Position numbers and translations under genes: made by a program
Shown: positions 24,961 to 36,370 of the stretch, one piece after another
How the letters are laid out: each line of letters begins with the position of its first letter
How positions within the stretch are numbered: position 1 is the stretch's first letter
Source: Deroplatys truncata
Taxonomy: Eukaryota > Arthropoda > Insecta > Mantodea > Mantidae
DNA: 64,000 nucleotides
Direction: 5' to 3'
Assembly (NCBI GenBank): GCA_030765065.1
Contig: CM060980.1
Coordinates: 62,976,364-63,040,363, forward strand
The notes under the pieces: generated by a model
Told to the model about the DNA's origin: nothing
Seen by the model: only the letters and a program-made list of their open reading frames with translations
Databases searched by the model: none

Positions 24961-25364
24961 GTTTAATGGATACGATAGACCTCCTATGTGCTTCCCTGCC
25001 GAAATTCTCCTCCGCAGCTAATGATCCAACAAACCAATTGCCTCAAATCTGCTATCGCAAGTTACGTGAACCTTGAATTCTCGGATTCAAACATCGCTGA
25101 ACAGTACACTATTACATACCAGTCAGAAACTTCGCGGAAATATGTTCTTTTAAAACTAACGAGAAGATAAGGAAATACCTACTACTAGCATAATTTCATT
25201 GAGAATTAAATCTATCACTAACGAAAAGTAGAAATCATAGTTAAATAACAATCTGCTCATGATACAATTTTATGAGTATTTAGCTCTTAAAAGTATATAC
25301 TTCTAAGCAAAACAAAATTCACATATGTGATTTTAGGACTCGAGCTATGAAACTTTTAGGAAAG

Positions 25365-25406
<42 letters not shown>

Positions 25407-26002
25407 AACAATTTTCGCAGTAATTTATGCTGAAATCTTGATTTTTATTAGAAATTTCGACGTCAAAATATATTAAATAATAGCGATGAAGAAGTAACGG
25501 CAGCATTATCTTGTTCGTACCTCCCTAATTTTAGTTGTTGTTTTTCATTCATCATAGGCACTCTTCCTGTAATGAACAGGTACTGGTTGCTTGAGTGTTT
25601 TTCATAAAACAGTGTTTATTAATGCCCTATTAATTACATTTATTCGGTCTCATTGACCAGAAATTTTCCTTCCCATTTTACACAGACTTATGTAGGTCCT
25701 CAGTCTTGGCATGTCAATACTGCTATGGTTAAAATTTGTGTTGGTAAATGTTCTCAGTTTTTAGTAATAGTAGTTTTCTTGTTAACATTTATTTGAAACG
25801 CTAGTTTAAAGTTTTTCCGGTAAGTCTACCCTAATCTTTGTTTTTAATGTGTTTGTTAGACTTCATTAATGCAGTTAAATCTTCAATAGCTTTTGCCGTA
25901 TCCTTCTTTCTTAAATTACTTATGAAAGGCTCACAATCTTGTAGTTCTAACATGCTGATTAACTTCAGTATTTCATTAATTTCTCTACCATCTTCCTATA
26001 AT
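24961..26002. other. Non-coding stretch with a (TA)n tract
   Basis: It contains a 36-base (TA)n microsatellite at 25,368-25,403. Frames of 60-87 codons are unrecognised. Confidence 0.45.
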
Positions 26003-26760
26003 AGGCAGAGAAAGTATGCATTCACACCAAAAATTCCATATCGAGATTTCACTGGAATACATGTTACGAAGCACCCTGGACCGAAAATAAAAACATGCTA
26101 GAAGGTTCTATGTGTGTACGTGCAACACTCTACACGAAATGTCGGATAAATAACATTTGGTATTTAAATTCAGTATTTTCCAAGGATGCAACAAAATTTT
26201 CAAGGTCTGTCCCCTATAGCTCAGTAGATGGAGCACCTGCCAGTTTGCGAGGAGTTACAGGTTTGATTCCTGGCTGGGGGAATTGGAATATTTCTCTCGC
26301 CAAGATTTTTCCCTATTCTCCCCAGAACATGAAAGAATGAATGAGAGTGTAAATGCGTGCGTGATCTATTGTATAAAACCCAAAGAAAAACCAGATATCC
26401 AATGATAACGGTACAAGAGTTAACACCATTGCCGTTAGGTAATGTGTTCCGAAGGAAAAAGACCGCCGATATGACCATTACAGTTAAAGGCGGGGTATAA
26501 ATGGAAAAACATCAAGATAATCCCTTCACTCCAAAATATCCTTTATATGGAAAAATTTACTTTATTTTGTTATCATAAATAGCTCTAACGGTTATGACTA
26601 AAATGCCATACACTTGACTTACTGACACGAACAGAATATATACATTGAATTCTCAATGAATAGCCTGTGAAGACCACTGCACTCTGAGTGAATTTTACAT
26701 AACTATGAAAACAAAAGGGATACAAAAAAATTACATTAGAAAAAAATTTAGGGCTTTTTA
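26003..26760 (+). repeat. R1 copy interrupted by a SINE
   Basis: R1 sequence (AAAATTCCATATCGAGATTT and onward) stops at about 26,210. It resumes at about 26,519 with CTCTAACGGTTATGACT and CTGTGAAGACC, in the right order. The 3' end is truncated. Confidence 0.65.
26211..26518 (+). repeat. tRNA-derived SINE (S3) inserted in R1
   Basis: The head has an A-box-like TAGCTCAGTAGATGG and a B-box-like CAGGTTTGATTCCTGG, properly spaced as in a tRNA. The body then runs about 240 bp. Its family differs from S1. Confidence 0.65.
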
Positions 26761-27091
26761 AGATGTTTAATTTGTGTTTAATTAGCCCTTTTGTAGCTTT
26801 AACCGTTTATAAAATACTTTCTGTTGTTGATCGGGATTTCTATATTTCAGAATACACACTTCTGAAATATTATGAACATTCTGTTGCTTATCAGGCTATG
26901 CAAAACGTATTGAAGTCCAGCAAAAATATAACGTGATTTTATTTAACATTTAACTATCGTACTTGACGTCCTGTATAGCTCTATATAACTAATAAAATGT
27001 GTATTAAAACTATTTCAGAAACATTTATCATTAACAAGAAGTAGAACATGCGTTTTTTTTATAAATTCTTTGCAAAGTAGTTATGCATATA

Positions 27092-28467
27092 CACTGCCGT
27101 TTGTGAAAATTGCAACACCAAGAAAGAATTTTCCGAATAACTCTAAACTTGGTGGAAGTGTAGAAGAGTGTGCTAGCGATAAGTGATTAGGTTTGCAAAG
27201 AGATGGGGTAAACGTAGGCCGGGCAGAGTCCTCTCGTGTCGGTCCGACAAGGTCAATGTTGCACCCAGTGCACAGCTGTCAAACAAATTGGAACAATTCA
27301 GTAGGTGCCAGTATGCCTCGTCGACGTCAATATCGGCATGTGAGTGAGTTCGAACGGGGCAGAATGATCGGTCTCCGGGAAGCGGGTTTGTCATACCGTG
27401 ATATTTCGGCTCGTTCAGGGCATGCTGCTACACCAATGATGCGTGTGTGGAAGCAGTGGATAGATGAAGGTCGTACGCAGCGAAGAGCGGGTACTGGACC
27501 ACGAAACATGACCACAGCGCGAGATGACCGTTATGTTGTCCGCATGGCCATAACGGACCGTACAGCTTCATCCACAGTGTTGGCTGGACGCTGAAGCAGT
27601 GCAACAGTTGTGGACTTGTCTGCATCAACGGTTCGTCGCCGTCTACTGCAGGTTGGCTGGTTGCATGCATGCCATTACGTCGGCTTCCATTGTCCAGAAA
27701 CCACAAGCTCCTCACACTGCAATGGGCACATGGACACCGTCACTAGGGTGCTGAGTGGCAAAATGTAGTCTTTTCGGACGAGTCCCGCTTGAACGTGTTC
27801 TACAGTGATGATCGCATACGTGTCCGGCGGTACCGTTATGAGCGCAACCTGGAGGGCTGCATTGTTAAGCGGCATAGCGGACAAACACCAGATGTGATGG
27901 TTTGGGGCGCCATTGATTATAACAACCTATCTCGCCTCCTACGAATTGAGGGCACTTTGAACAGCAACCGCTACCTTGTAGAGCCAGAGGTACTCCCCCT
28001 GCTTCAGACATCTACACAGGCCACATTTCAGCACGACAATGCCCGGCCACAAATTGTGAGGAATGTACAAGCCTTCTTCGAAGAGCGACGGGTACCATTG
28101 CTTCCCTGGCCTGCACGTTCGCCTGACATGCGGCTCATCGAACATGTCTGGGATGTGGTTAATCGGCACCTGGTGCGTCACGGTCCTCTAGTAACCAGTG
28201 TCACGGATTTGTGGGCTCGAATACAAACTGCGTGGAGGGAAATTCCTCAGGAACTTATTCAGAATCTTTTTGATTCAATGCCACGGCGTATAGCAGCTCT
28301 AATTGCAGCCCATGGAGGCCACAATAAATACTGAATATTAGGGCTCAAAGGTCATGTATAGATTTGAAAGGTTTATCATTTGTTACTTGTCATGTACCGA
28401 AGTGGTATTAAATTCATTGAATTCATGCGTTTCGTTCTGGGTGTTGCAATTTTCACAAACGGCAGTG
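27092..28467 (+). mobile_element. Tc1-like transposon with TA duplication
   Basis: The 1.38 kb element starts CACTGCCGTTTGTGAAAATT at 27,092 and ends with the exact inverted complement at 28,467. A TA lies immediately outside each end (27,090-27,091 and 28,468-28,469). It holds one dead transposase gene. The surroundings are A+T-rich while the element is about half G+C, so it is clearly foreign to its context. Confidence 0.93.
27313..28334 (+). pseudogene. Tc1-family transposase (DD34E), disabled by stops
   Basis: The gene starts at the ATG of MPRRRQYRHVSEFERGRM (27,313). It has a paired helix-turn-helix DNA-binding region (LREAGLSYRDISARSG). An in-frame TGA at 27,592 ends the first open part, and a TAG lies near 27,745. 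Beyond it the frame is open to 28,334. Catalytic residues are all visible: VFSDES near 27,770, QHDNARPQ near 28,030 and RLIEHVWD near 28,135. The last two are separated by 34 residues, which defines Tc1. The C-terminus SMPRRIAALIAAHGGHNKY is intact. Total length would be about 340 residues, normal for the family. Confidence 0.9.
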
Positions 28468-28548
28468 TATATTATAGGGAGGAAATTCGTGTAATTGTAA
28501 TACTATTATTGCTATTTTTTATAGTTATTTTCAAAAGCAAGCTATTTT

Positions 28549-29439
28549 TACTTTCTTTACTACGTATAATAAGTAGGGGAAGTATTGCATTCCACCCAAA
28601 AATTCGATACCGAGATTTCACCGGAAATACATGTTTTGAGACCTCCTGAATCCAAAAAAAGCATTTTTGGAAACATGTCCGTGTGTGTGTCTGTGTGTCT
28701 GTGTGTGTGTGTGTCTGTGTGTGTGTCTGTGTGTGTGTGAACAGCATAACTCAAAAACGAACAGTCGGATAAACACCAAACTTGGTATTTAGGTTCAGTA
28801 TCTTCCAGAGATGCGACACGAAGGTTTTCAAGAAAATCCCCCCACCCCAGACTACCCTTTACATGGAACATTTTTCGAAAATTTTAATTTTCTCAAAAAT
28901 GGCTCTAACGATTTTATTTAAAATATCATATGTTTAAGATAATGCCATGAGAAATGAAATGTATATCTCGAATTTTCTGGGAATGTCTCCAAAAGTATTC
29001 TTCATTGTGAACGACTTTTGCATAACTGGTAAACCATAAGAGATAGACAAAATTTCACTAGACAAAAAATGTTGATCTCGTTAAAATACACAACTTATGT
29101 TATATACATTTCTTTTGTTGAGTGAACCGTTTTCGAGATATTGCTTGTTATTCCCTTAAATTTTCCAATACTTATACTTTTTCTCAAATTCGTTATTCAT
29201 TTTTTTATGTCCTGGACTTGCAAAGAGAATGGAATTCGACACATAGCAACCAGCGTTAAAATATTTGACCATCGCTTAAAAGCTACCATATTCCCCTTGC
29301 ATCTACAAGAAAATTAGCAATAAGATTGACATCTCGATATCTCGATTAACATAAAGCATATGGAGAATAGGCGTTTGTAAAAATAGATTGTACAAGAGTA
29401 GAGAAAGTCATGTGAGTGTAACACATCAGATTTTTTCAT
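28549..29439 (+). repeat. R1 dispersed repeat, complete copy
   Basis: The most complete plus-strand copy. One end is TTTCTTTACTACGTATAATA; then comes a conserved block (ATTCGATACCGAGATTTCAC), a TG tract at 28,678-28,740, AACAGCATAACTCAAAAACG, and the other end with GAGTAGAGAAAGTCATGTGA. About 890 bp, non-coding. Confidence 0.8.
28678..28740. repeat. (TG)n microsatellite inside R1
   Basis: GTGTGTGTCTGTGTG-type tract. The histidine/threonine-rich minus-strand frames across it are artefacts. Confidence 0.9.
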
Positions 29440-30507
29440 TGGAGGTACACTGCGATACAAAGTAGCTGCTAATAACTTGTTTTACTACTATTCTTAAAGT
29501 TTGTTTTCTAAAACTAATTTTATGTGGAAATACTCTGTTATAAAAAGCAGCTAGGTTCTCACCTTCAAGAATGCTTGCCATTCATCCTCTGTGTTCATAA
29601 ATAAAACGTATTTAATCTTCAACAAGTGTTATTTTCTCGGTTAGCAACATTTTATACCACTTGTCCCATTCCAATGAAAATTATTTTCTTTGTCGCTGAA
29701 GGTTTTATAAAACCGTTGAATATCCATCCCTTCTTAAACCGGACAATTTCTTCTATAGCCTTATATTATACTTATTTTTCAAAATCATATTTTTATACAT
29801 AATGTGCCACGCTAAAGGATGCGAAATTCACAAAATAATTTGGAAATCAATTCTTACTACCCGGTTAGTTCCTATTTCATTTTGATGGAATTTAATTTCT
29901 CCTAACTAGTGATGGATGGGTGGGCAAGGTGTGTTAGCTCTTAATTTCGAGATAATAGTTTTAGCAGTTGTCGGTTATCTAAAATTGTTTCGTACGATTA
30001 TATTAAATTTTAACTAACCTATCTGGATTCCACTTTTAACATCATTCAGAATAAGTTTAAATTTACGAAGATGCTAAGGAATGGGAATTAATGCATTTAA
30101 AACATACAGCGTGTATGTGTAGAAGTGTTTGCAGCTGTAGTTAATTGTTAATTTGAATATCTATTCAAAAAGAATAATAAAAGTTCAGCATAAAATAGCC
30201 TTATTTATATTTGAATAAGATAGTAGCTTATAATGAAGGAATATCCACAATTTTAAGATCTTAAAGAGCATACGTCTTTCATGTTTAAAATTAAGCTGAA
30301 AAGGAATACAGTTTAATTGGAAGTTTTAAAAGGTTATATAAAAATTAACAGAAGTTTAATCTTAAACACATTTAAATAGTACTGCAATGCTAAGAAAGGG
30401 CTTAGTATAGTTTGCAAATAAAATACGTATCATGTGCTTCTGGCATTATACATTTATGGATATTCATCTTGGATTGAGGCGTTTATAATGAGTCCCTGAT
30501 AGACTGG
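29440..30507. other. A+T-rich stretch without recognisable gene
   Basis: No frame or repeat noticed. Confidence 0.5.
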
Positions 30508-30867
30508 ATGAAAAATCACATGCCTTTCTCTAACCTCTATCTTTATTATTGAGTACATAAACTACTATTATTAAAGCTTATTTTTCAGCCTACTTCATTT
30601 TAATCCAAATAAACCTTTGCAGAAATAGCTACATTACACATCCGACTTTCATTTTGAGATGCTGTACACACACACACACACACACCACGCACACATACGC
30701 GCACCCACACATACACACACACATGTACACATTTTTCTAAAACTGTTTTTTTTATTCAGAAGGCCTCAAAACAGAAGGCCCGTATTTCCGTTGAAATCTC
30801 GGTATTAATTTTTGTATGGAATGGAATAACTCCTCTACCTACTATGTACATAGTAGAGAAAGTAAAA
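30508..30867 (-). repeat. R1 copy with large internal deletion
   Basis: Both ends are present (CACATGCCTTTCTCTAACCT on the left, ACATAGTAGAGAAAGTAAAA on the right). The roughly 500 bp between the ACATTACACATCC block and the CA tract (30,669-30,727) are missing. Confidence 0.75.
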
Positions 30868-31215
30868 TTAGACGACAAACTTGAGACAAATGCTTAAATC
30901 ACTGCCTATTTTGTAGTGTTTAACGCCCGTTCTTACTGAATACGGCACCAAAAGTGGTGGACGCTGATGATTAGACATCGGATTTGTATCCACCAAAAGT
31001 ATTTAAGATATGCATGCATTTTTTCTGTCGAAACCTTTAAGATATTTTCTATAATTTTGCATGCACCAAAATTGTTAAGTTTATCCTTATACGTTTTGGT
31101 ACTTACAATGTACATCTTCCTGAGGCACCATTTCGGCCCTTGTAGTTTGATTTGCAGTATGCAATCTCATTTTCTCCAAATGCTCATGTGTAAGTTTATA
31201 ACGTTTATCGGTTAA
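30868..31215. other. Non-coding stretch
   Basis: An 82-codon plus-strand frame at 30,967-31,215 is leucine- and phenylalanine-rich through base composition only. Confidence 0.4.
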
Positions 31216-31217
31216 CA

Positions 31218-31440
31218 TAAGTTTGTATGACGCACCTCCGTGGTCATGGGGGTAGCGTGTTTGTCTTGCTACCTCCATGATAGAGGTCCCGAGTTCGAAT
31301 CTCGGTTAGAGTTATTTTCCTAAATAAGGTTTTTTCTTCCGAGGGTTTCCCTTATCCTGTAAAGACGAATGTCAGATAAAGTTAAGTTTACGGACCTCGG
31401 GCCCACTTGAGCATAATTTCAAACATTTCTTTAATTTATC
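31218..31440 (+). repeat. tRNA-derived SINE (S4)
   Basis: The tRNA head CCTCCGTGGTCATGGGGGTA holds an A-box-like TGGTCATGGGG, and the B box is CCGAGTTCGAATCTCGG, with clear T-stem pairing. The body (ACCTCGGGCCCACTTGAGC) is unlike S1. Confidence 0.7.
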
Positions 31441-31857
31441 GCCCGATATTACTTAACTGGTTAAATGATATTTCCATATCTATTGAAGTTATTGAGCAAA
31501 ATTTGAAATCACTTACCTACTCTGGGGAAATTTCTTCAGGAAGTGCTGCATTTTCATCTTGAAGATACTTTTCCACATAAAACAAAACTTAAATGTTAGG
31601 AGTTCTCTCTAAAACACTGCACAATTTACCGCTTAATTTTCCTGCATATTTAAATGAGCACACTTACTTTACTTTTATATATAAACTTGAGTATTCTTAT
31701 TTAAATATATATATATGTATATATACTGCATGAGCCTTCTCATCCTGCGGATTGGTAACCAGGCAACCCTGCATTTTACAGACGATGCGAAATGCAGGTG
31801 CTGACACCGCATTCACCAGCCCACTGATTAAGGCTACGGTGTTGCTCGTGGTTAACG

Positions 31858-31935
31858 TGCTCTAGTAGCGCAATGGTTAACATGCTGGAAAGTCGGGTGA
31901 AGGTCGGAAGTTTAAATCACACCTGCGAATAAATC
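31858..31935 (+). repeat. tRNA-like SINE head, degenerate
   Basis: TCTAGTAGCGCAATGGTTAA is A-box-like and AGGTCGGAAGTTTAAATCAC is B-box-like. It does not fold well enough to be called a tRNA gene. Confidence 0.45.
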
Positions 31936-32059
31936 AGTTTTTATTCATTTCTGTTCATGTTTCGAGAACGCTCTAGCAAATCATGTTTTCTTTCCCAATG
32001 CACAAGAAAGTGAATTTGCCTATAAATACGAAGTTCCAGCCTTCGTGCGCATTGTGGAA

Positions 32060-33105
32060 CAATGTTTTCGAATAGAGAGTATCTAGACATGCTGTTGATA
32101 TACTGGGAAGTGCAACAGAATGCAACGTAGGCATGTTGTCTACACCAACAGAGGTTTCCGCAGAGAACACTTCTATAGATCACACGTTTTTGCGAGTTGC
32201 GAACCGCCTTTTGGAATGAGATACAGTACACAAGACACCACATCCACGAAGGGATCACCCTGTCTGTGACCAAGCAACGACGATCGTGTGACTACGTCAT
32301 TCAGCATCCGCATTGTAGTACAAGAGACAAGCATTTCGATATTAGCCAATCTTCTGTGTGGAGAATACTACATAATGCAAAGTTACACCCTGATCTTTAA
32401 CTGCACCAGGAGCTACTGCAGTCGGACCATGGACGGAGAGTGGCGTTCGCTAGGTGGATCATACGACAAACTGAACAATATCCACATTTTTTTGGCAATT
32501 GTGTTATTTACAGACGAAGCAGGGTTCTACAACCAGGCCATGTAAATCGCCACAACATACATTACTGGAGTATTGTAAACCCACACTGGATGCGAGAGGC
32601 GGCCTTACAAGTCCATGGGGTTTCAACGTTTGGGCTGGTATACTCGGTGATCATCTAATAGGCCCGTATTTTTATGATGGCCAACTCACTGGGAATCGCT
32701 ATATCCACTTCCTACAACACCAGCTGCCTACCCTGCTGGATGAAGTGCCGTTGCAGAACCGACAAACTATGTCGGTTCTATGCCAGCCCATTCGGCCCGT
32801 CGGTAACGGCTTATCTCGATGTCACCTACCCTAAACGATGGATCGGATGGCATGGACCAAAAGGGTGGCCAGCATGCTCGCCAGATCTAATCCTATAGAT
32901 TTCTTCATATGGAGTTATCTTAAAGATGTGTACCAGGAGTGGCCAATGACCCCTCAACAGCTCAAGAAACGCAGCATATTTGCTTGCCGTGACATCACAC
33001 CGGTCATGTTGCACCGGATTAGGCTGGCGATGATGGTTAGACTGAGATCTTGCATCCATTCGAACATCTACTACAACCACATGGAGGAAACGGGTAAATT
33101 GTAAA
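32060..33105 (+). pseudogene. IS630/Tc1/mariner-superfamily transposase, heavily frameshifted
   Basis: Pieces in all three frames, in the right order, match a common insect DDE transposase. The N-terminal DNA-binding part is 32,090-32,400 (SQSSVWRILHNAKLHP at its end). The first catalytic aspartate is in LFTDEAGFYNQ near 32,510. A linker NRHNIHYWS and a core IGPYFYDGQLTGNRYIHF follow (32,655-32,715). RWIGWHGPKGWPACSPDL leads to the third acidic residue in DFFIW near 32,900. The second catalytic block near 32,775 reads as a degraded PAHSAR motif whose preceding aspartate seems lost. The C-terminus is at 33,105. At least five frame changes. No terminal inverted repeats were found by eye. Confidence 0.75.
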
Positions 33106-33202
33106 GATTTATCTGTGTGATGGTGCATGATGTCATAGTCACTGTTAAATGAGAGGTTTTCAGTAGTCATATGGGCTTGCAGACGTTATCCAGTTTGTAT
33201 GT

Positions 33203-33228
33203 AAGAGCGTCCATAAATAAAAACTCAA
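33203..33228 (+). repeat. S1 SINE tail only
   Basis: AGAGCGTCCATAAATAAAAA is the conserved S1 3' end. The rest is absent, as in a strongly 5'-truncated insertion. Confidence 0.6.
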
Positions 33229-34428
33229 ATCAATTCGTACTGCATTTTGTAATCTCTCAGAACAATTTATTGGCTTTCTTTTGTATGAAAGAATAGCTTT
33301 AAATAGTAAAATATTATTTAATGGTGCCGTATGCTTGTAAGTGATAATTACAATGTAATATGCATTTATTTATGATGTTCGTTAAAGCATATTCTAACAA
33401 GTAACAATTTGTGTTTTAATGAAATTCACATAATTAAACTAATTAAGTGAAACGACACTTCCATGCCAAACTATCAGTTCTCTTTAAATTTACTAAAACT
33501 AAAAAGTACCTTCAAGTGGCAGTATTTGAACCTGGGACCTTCACCACTGAAGGCCAACGGGCACACTGTTGCGCTACGAGTGCAAGTCACTGCACGCACA
33601 GCGGTGCAAAGCAGTCATTTCGGCCGAAACTGAGACGCCTTGCAGTGGACGGTGTTTACGGCATAGTCTGTACAACGCCGGGACTGCATAACTTCTCAAT
33701 CCGCATGCTGAGAAGACTCACCCGGTATATGTACATCTCCACTGTTTAGCAATAATAAAGTAGGTGAGAGAGGGAAGGGAACGTTGTTGTACTGCCGGAA
33801 ATCGAAAGAAACCTGTTTTAACAAGCCATGCGTGGGGCCATAAAATGGGGTTGGAAAGGAAAATGCAGAGGTGTAAACCTGAAAGCCGACCACGCTCTCC
33901 TTCTGATTGATAACACCTTATAGTCGCAATGCCTAGGAAAGGAGTAGTATTATTATTGAGAAATGATCCATAGTAGGCACTTTATTATTTTGTCACTAAT
34001 GTGTTTAAATATTAATCTAAAATTTAAAAATACGTGTATTATATGCTTGATTCAGGGAAAAATTATTAAATACGCAGCAACATTGAAACCATGCAATTAT
34101 ATGAACCCTAAAACTTTACACATGCACAAGCACAGAAACGCATGAAATATATTAAAACACTTAATTCCATATCACAAGTTAAAACAAACTAAATAATGCA
34201 TTTGCATACAAATCCGATATCTACTGATGATACATAGATGAGATTGGTACCTCCTCGGCATTTACCAATGTGAAAAAAAACGCACTTTGCACACCCATAA
34301 TTGTCTTCTTGGTGAAGAAAGACGAAAAAAACCAACCATATAGTAGCGATTCTCTTGAGACGAGGCGTACAGTTGTGGAAACAAAGATTGAGCGACCGCA
34401 CGGAAATGCACGAAGTTAACAGAGCTTA
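33229..34428. other. Mostly non-coding, with a reverse tRNA-like repeat near 33,515-33,600
   Basis: TTTGAACCTGGGACCTTCAC and TTGCGCTACGAG are the complements of a B box and an A box, so a degenerate tRNA-derived repeat reads on the minus strand here. Nothing else was recognised. Confidence 0.4.
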
Positions 34429-34784
34429 CCGAGCGGATGACAGGCGGTGAGGTCTGTGGCCCGCATTCGGCAGGTCGTGGGTTCGGTTCCCGTGGCCGAT
34501 ATTCCTGATTCATGGTTTTTTTGGGGAGTTTATCCGGGTCGCTAGGCGAATGGTGGGAAGGATCATTTCATCCCGGAATTTTCTATCCCTCCTTTTCACC
34601 TACATTCTCATTTCACTTCAACTTTCATCAACTTAGTCTGTTTCAGGTTTGAAAGTGTCGGCGGGAGCCTCGGCGTTGCATTGCGGGGAAAAGGATGATC
34701 TATGTAACTCTTCTTCCCCCGGAATGGGGGCGGTCTCCCAGTCCAGACTCCCAGGAGATGTGCAGATCTGCAAGGGATAGGGGA
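34429..34784 (+). repeat. tRNA-derived SINE (S5), fused to S1
   Basis: It starts ACCGAGCGGATGACAGGCGG. The B box is GTGGGTTCGGTTCCCGTGG. The body is G+C-rich. It continues without a gap into the S1 body at 34,785. Confidence 0.6.
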
Positions 34785-34985
34785 GCTGGTTGTAAAAATC
34801 CTTAGCATAGATTCCTTCGGAAGGGAAGCAAAGCCGGTGGTTCCGTGTCGTAGATTTATGGCATGTAAAAGAGCCTCAAGCCTGATAAAGGGGCCTCTGA
34901 GCAAAATTACAGGTCTTTCACGCCCAATGTAGAATGGGACGCTAAGGACTACGATAGTTAAAGATTGTCCTTAAATAAAACTCAA
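34785..34985 (+). repeat. S1 SINE body without its tRNA head
   Basis: It begins GTTGTAAAAATCCTTAGCAT and runs to the S1 3' end. The head is replaced by S5. Confidence 0.75.
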
Positions 34986-35612
34986 TTTAATTTTTTCCCC
35001 TCCTTACCGGGAGCACCTCTTCAGGGCTTCAGGCAAAAACGGTCTTGTAGGTCGAGATGCTAATGCCCCCGCAGTTATTTCTAGTCCTAACATAGCTTAA
35101 TTCACACGTGAAATGTGTTACACTACAAATCATATATGAGTATTACTTAAGCTAGGATACATGTATTATGTTGTTACGTAAAATAACACCGGGAAAGTAT
35201 TTAAAAACATGTTCTTCCAAAGAATGCACAGGTAAACACCTTAAGATTTCAACCTTTGGTTACATGACTTTACAAAGAGAAGATACTTATTTTCATGGTA
35301 GAAGTGACTCAGTGCCATTGTTCTAGGTTTGAAGTTCAGTATGCTACCTAAGGAGACGGTTCCAACCCGACAATCCGCATGTATTTTTTATTCATCCACT
35401 TTTCATAATATAGTCACATTGTATATTTATGCAGATTACGTTTTTGGCATACATTCACTCTAGGATTCTGAGGTATTTATCGCCTATTCTCGGAAAAACA
35501 AGAAAAAGGTAAAATACCTTAATTCTACGTCGCTATTAAATGTAAAGCAAGAGAAACAAATATAATTAAACTAGGCAATCAGTAAGAAGGCCAGAACGTC
35601 TAATATTTTGTA
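34986..35612. other. Non-coding stretch
   Basis: A weak tRNA-like motif at 35,306-35,380 (GACTCAGTGCC, then CGGTTCCAACCCG) may be another SINE head. Confidence 0.35.
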
Positions 35613-35619
35613 TGGGCTC

Positions 35620-36370
35620 CCGTTATTTGCTACCTCTGCCTTCAGTGTTCAAGTCCCTGAAATAGTTGGTATTTTCTGCTAGTGATTCTGAAGTACCTTC
35701 TATTGCATACCAGAGCTGCGCAGCATTAGTGAACCTAGTACACCGAGAAAGCCTCTTCTTTATTTTAATATGTTTTATAGGATTCAAATCTGGTGACTTC
35801 GCAGACCATGGCATCTGCTCAAACATGTTCGTATGCTCCAAAAACCAATTTTATACTCTGCCAAACTATGGACTAGATGGTTCTCCTGCTGGTATATAAT
35901 AATTCCTTCAGGATAACGCTCTCGGGCAGACGGGAGAAGAACTTGGAGTGTTTCAATATACGTTTCACTGTTCAGTTTCCTTGAACGTGTTCCTGCATAC
36001 CTACTCATACCACGATATCCACACCCAAGTAATAACGCTTGCAGGAGTGGTCAGATAGTCTGTTGTAGCGAGTCCCATTGGATCTGTAAACATACACAGA
36101 AGTGATACTTGCAGTGCTAAATGTAACTTCGTCCGAGAAAATTACTTCTCTCTAATATATGATATATGTTCTCATACAGTTCCACATATCCCAACCTGTC
36201 AATCACGCGGAGGTCTGTTTCTTCTTGCTTAATTGCAGCACGTCTATTCCGAATTTCAGTATCGTTGCAACGGTTGGTAATAGCTAGTCCGTGCACTACC
36301 AGAGAATGAAACAAAGCCCGGTATTCAGCGGCGATCCCTTTCCACCTCCGTCAAGACAGAATACTCAAAC
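35620..36370 (-). pseudogene. Tc1-like transposase, broken, catalytic glutamate replaced
   Basis: On the minus strand the pieces run from a DNA-binding remnant (36,117-36,314) through IFSDEVTF near 36,125 (first catalytic aspartate). A middle part follows (35,784-36,008, with ERYPEGIIIYQQENHLVHS where the second aspartate is expected). The C-terminal block MPWSAKSPDLNPIKH is near 35,800. The usual third residue is the glutamate of NPIEH, but here it is lysine. The second acidic position also looks altered. With several frame breaks, this is a long-dead copy. Confidence 0.75.
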
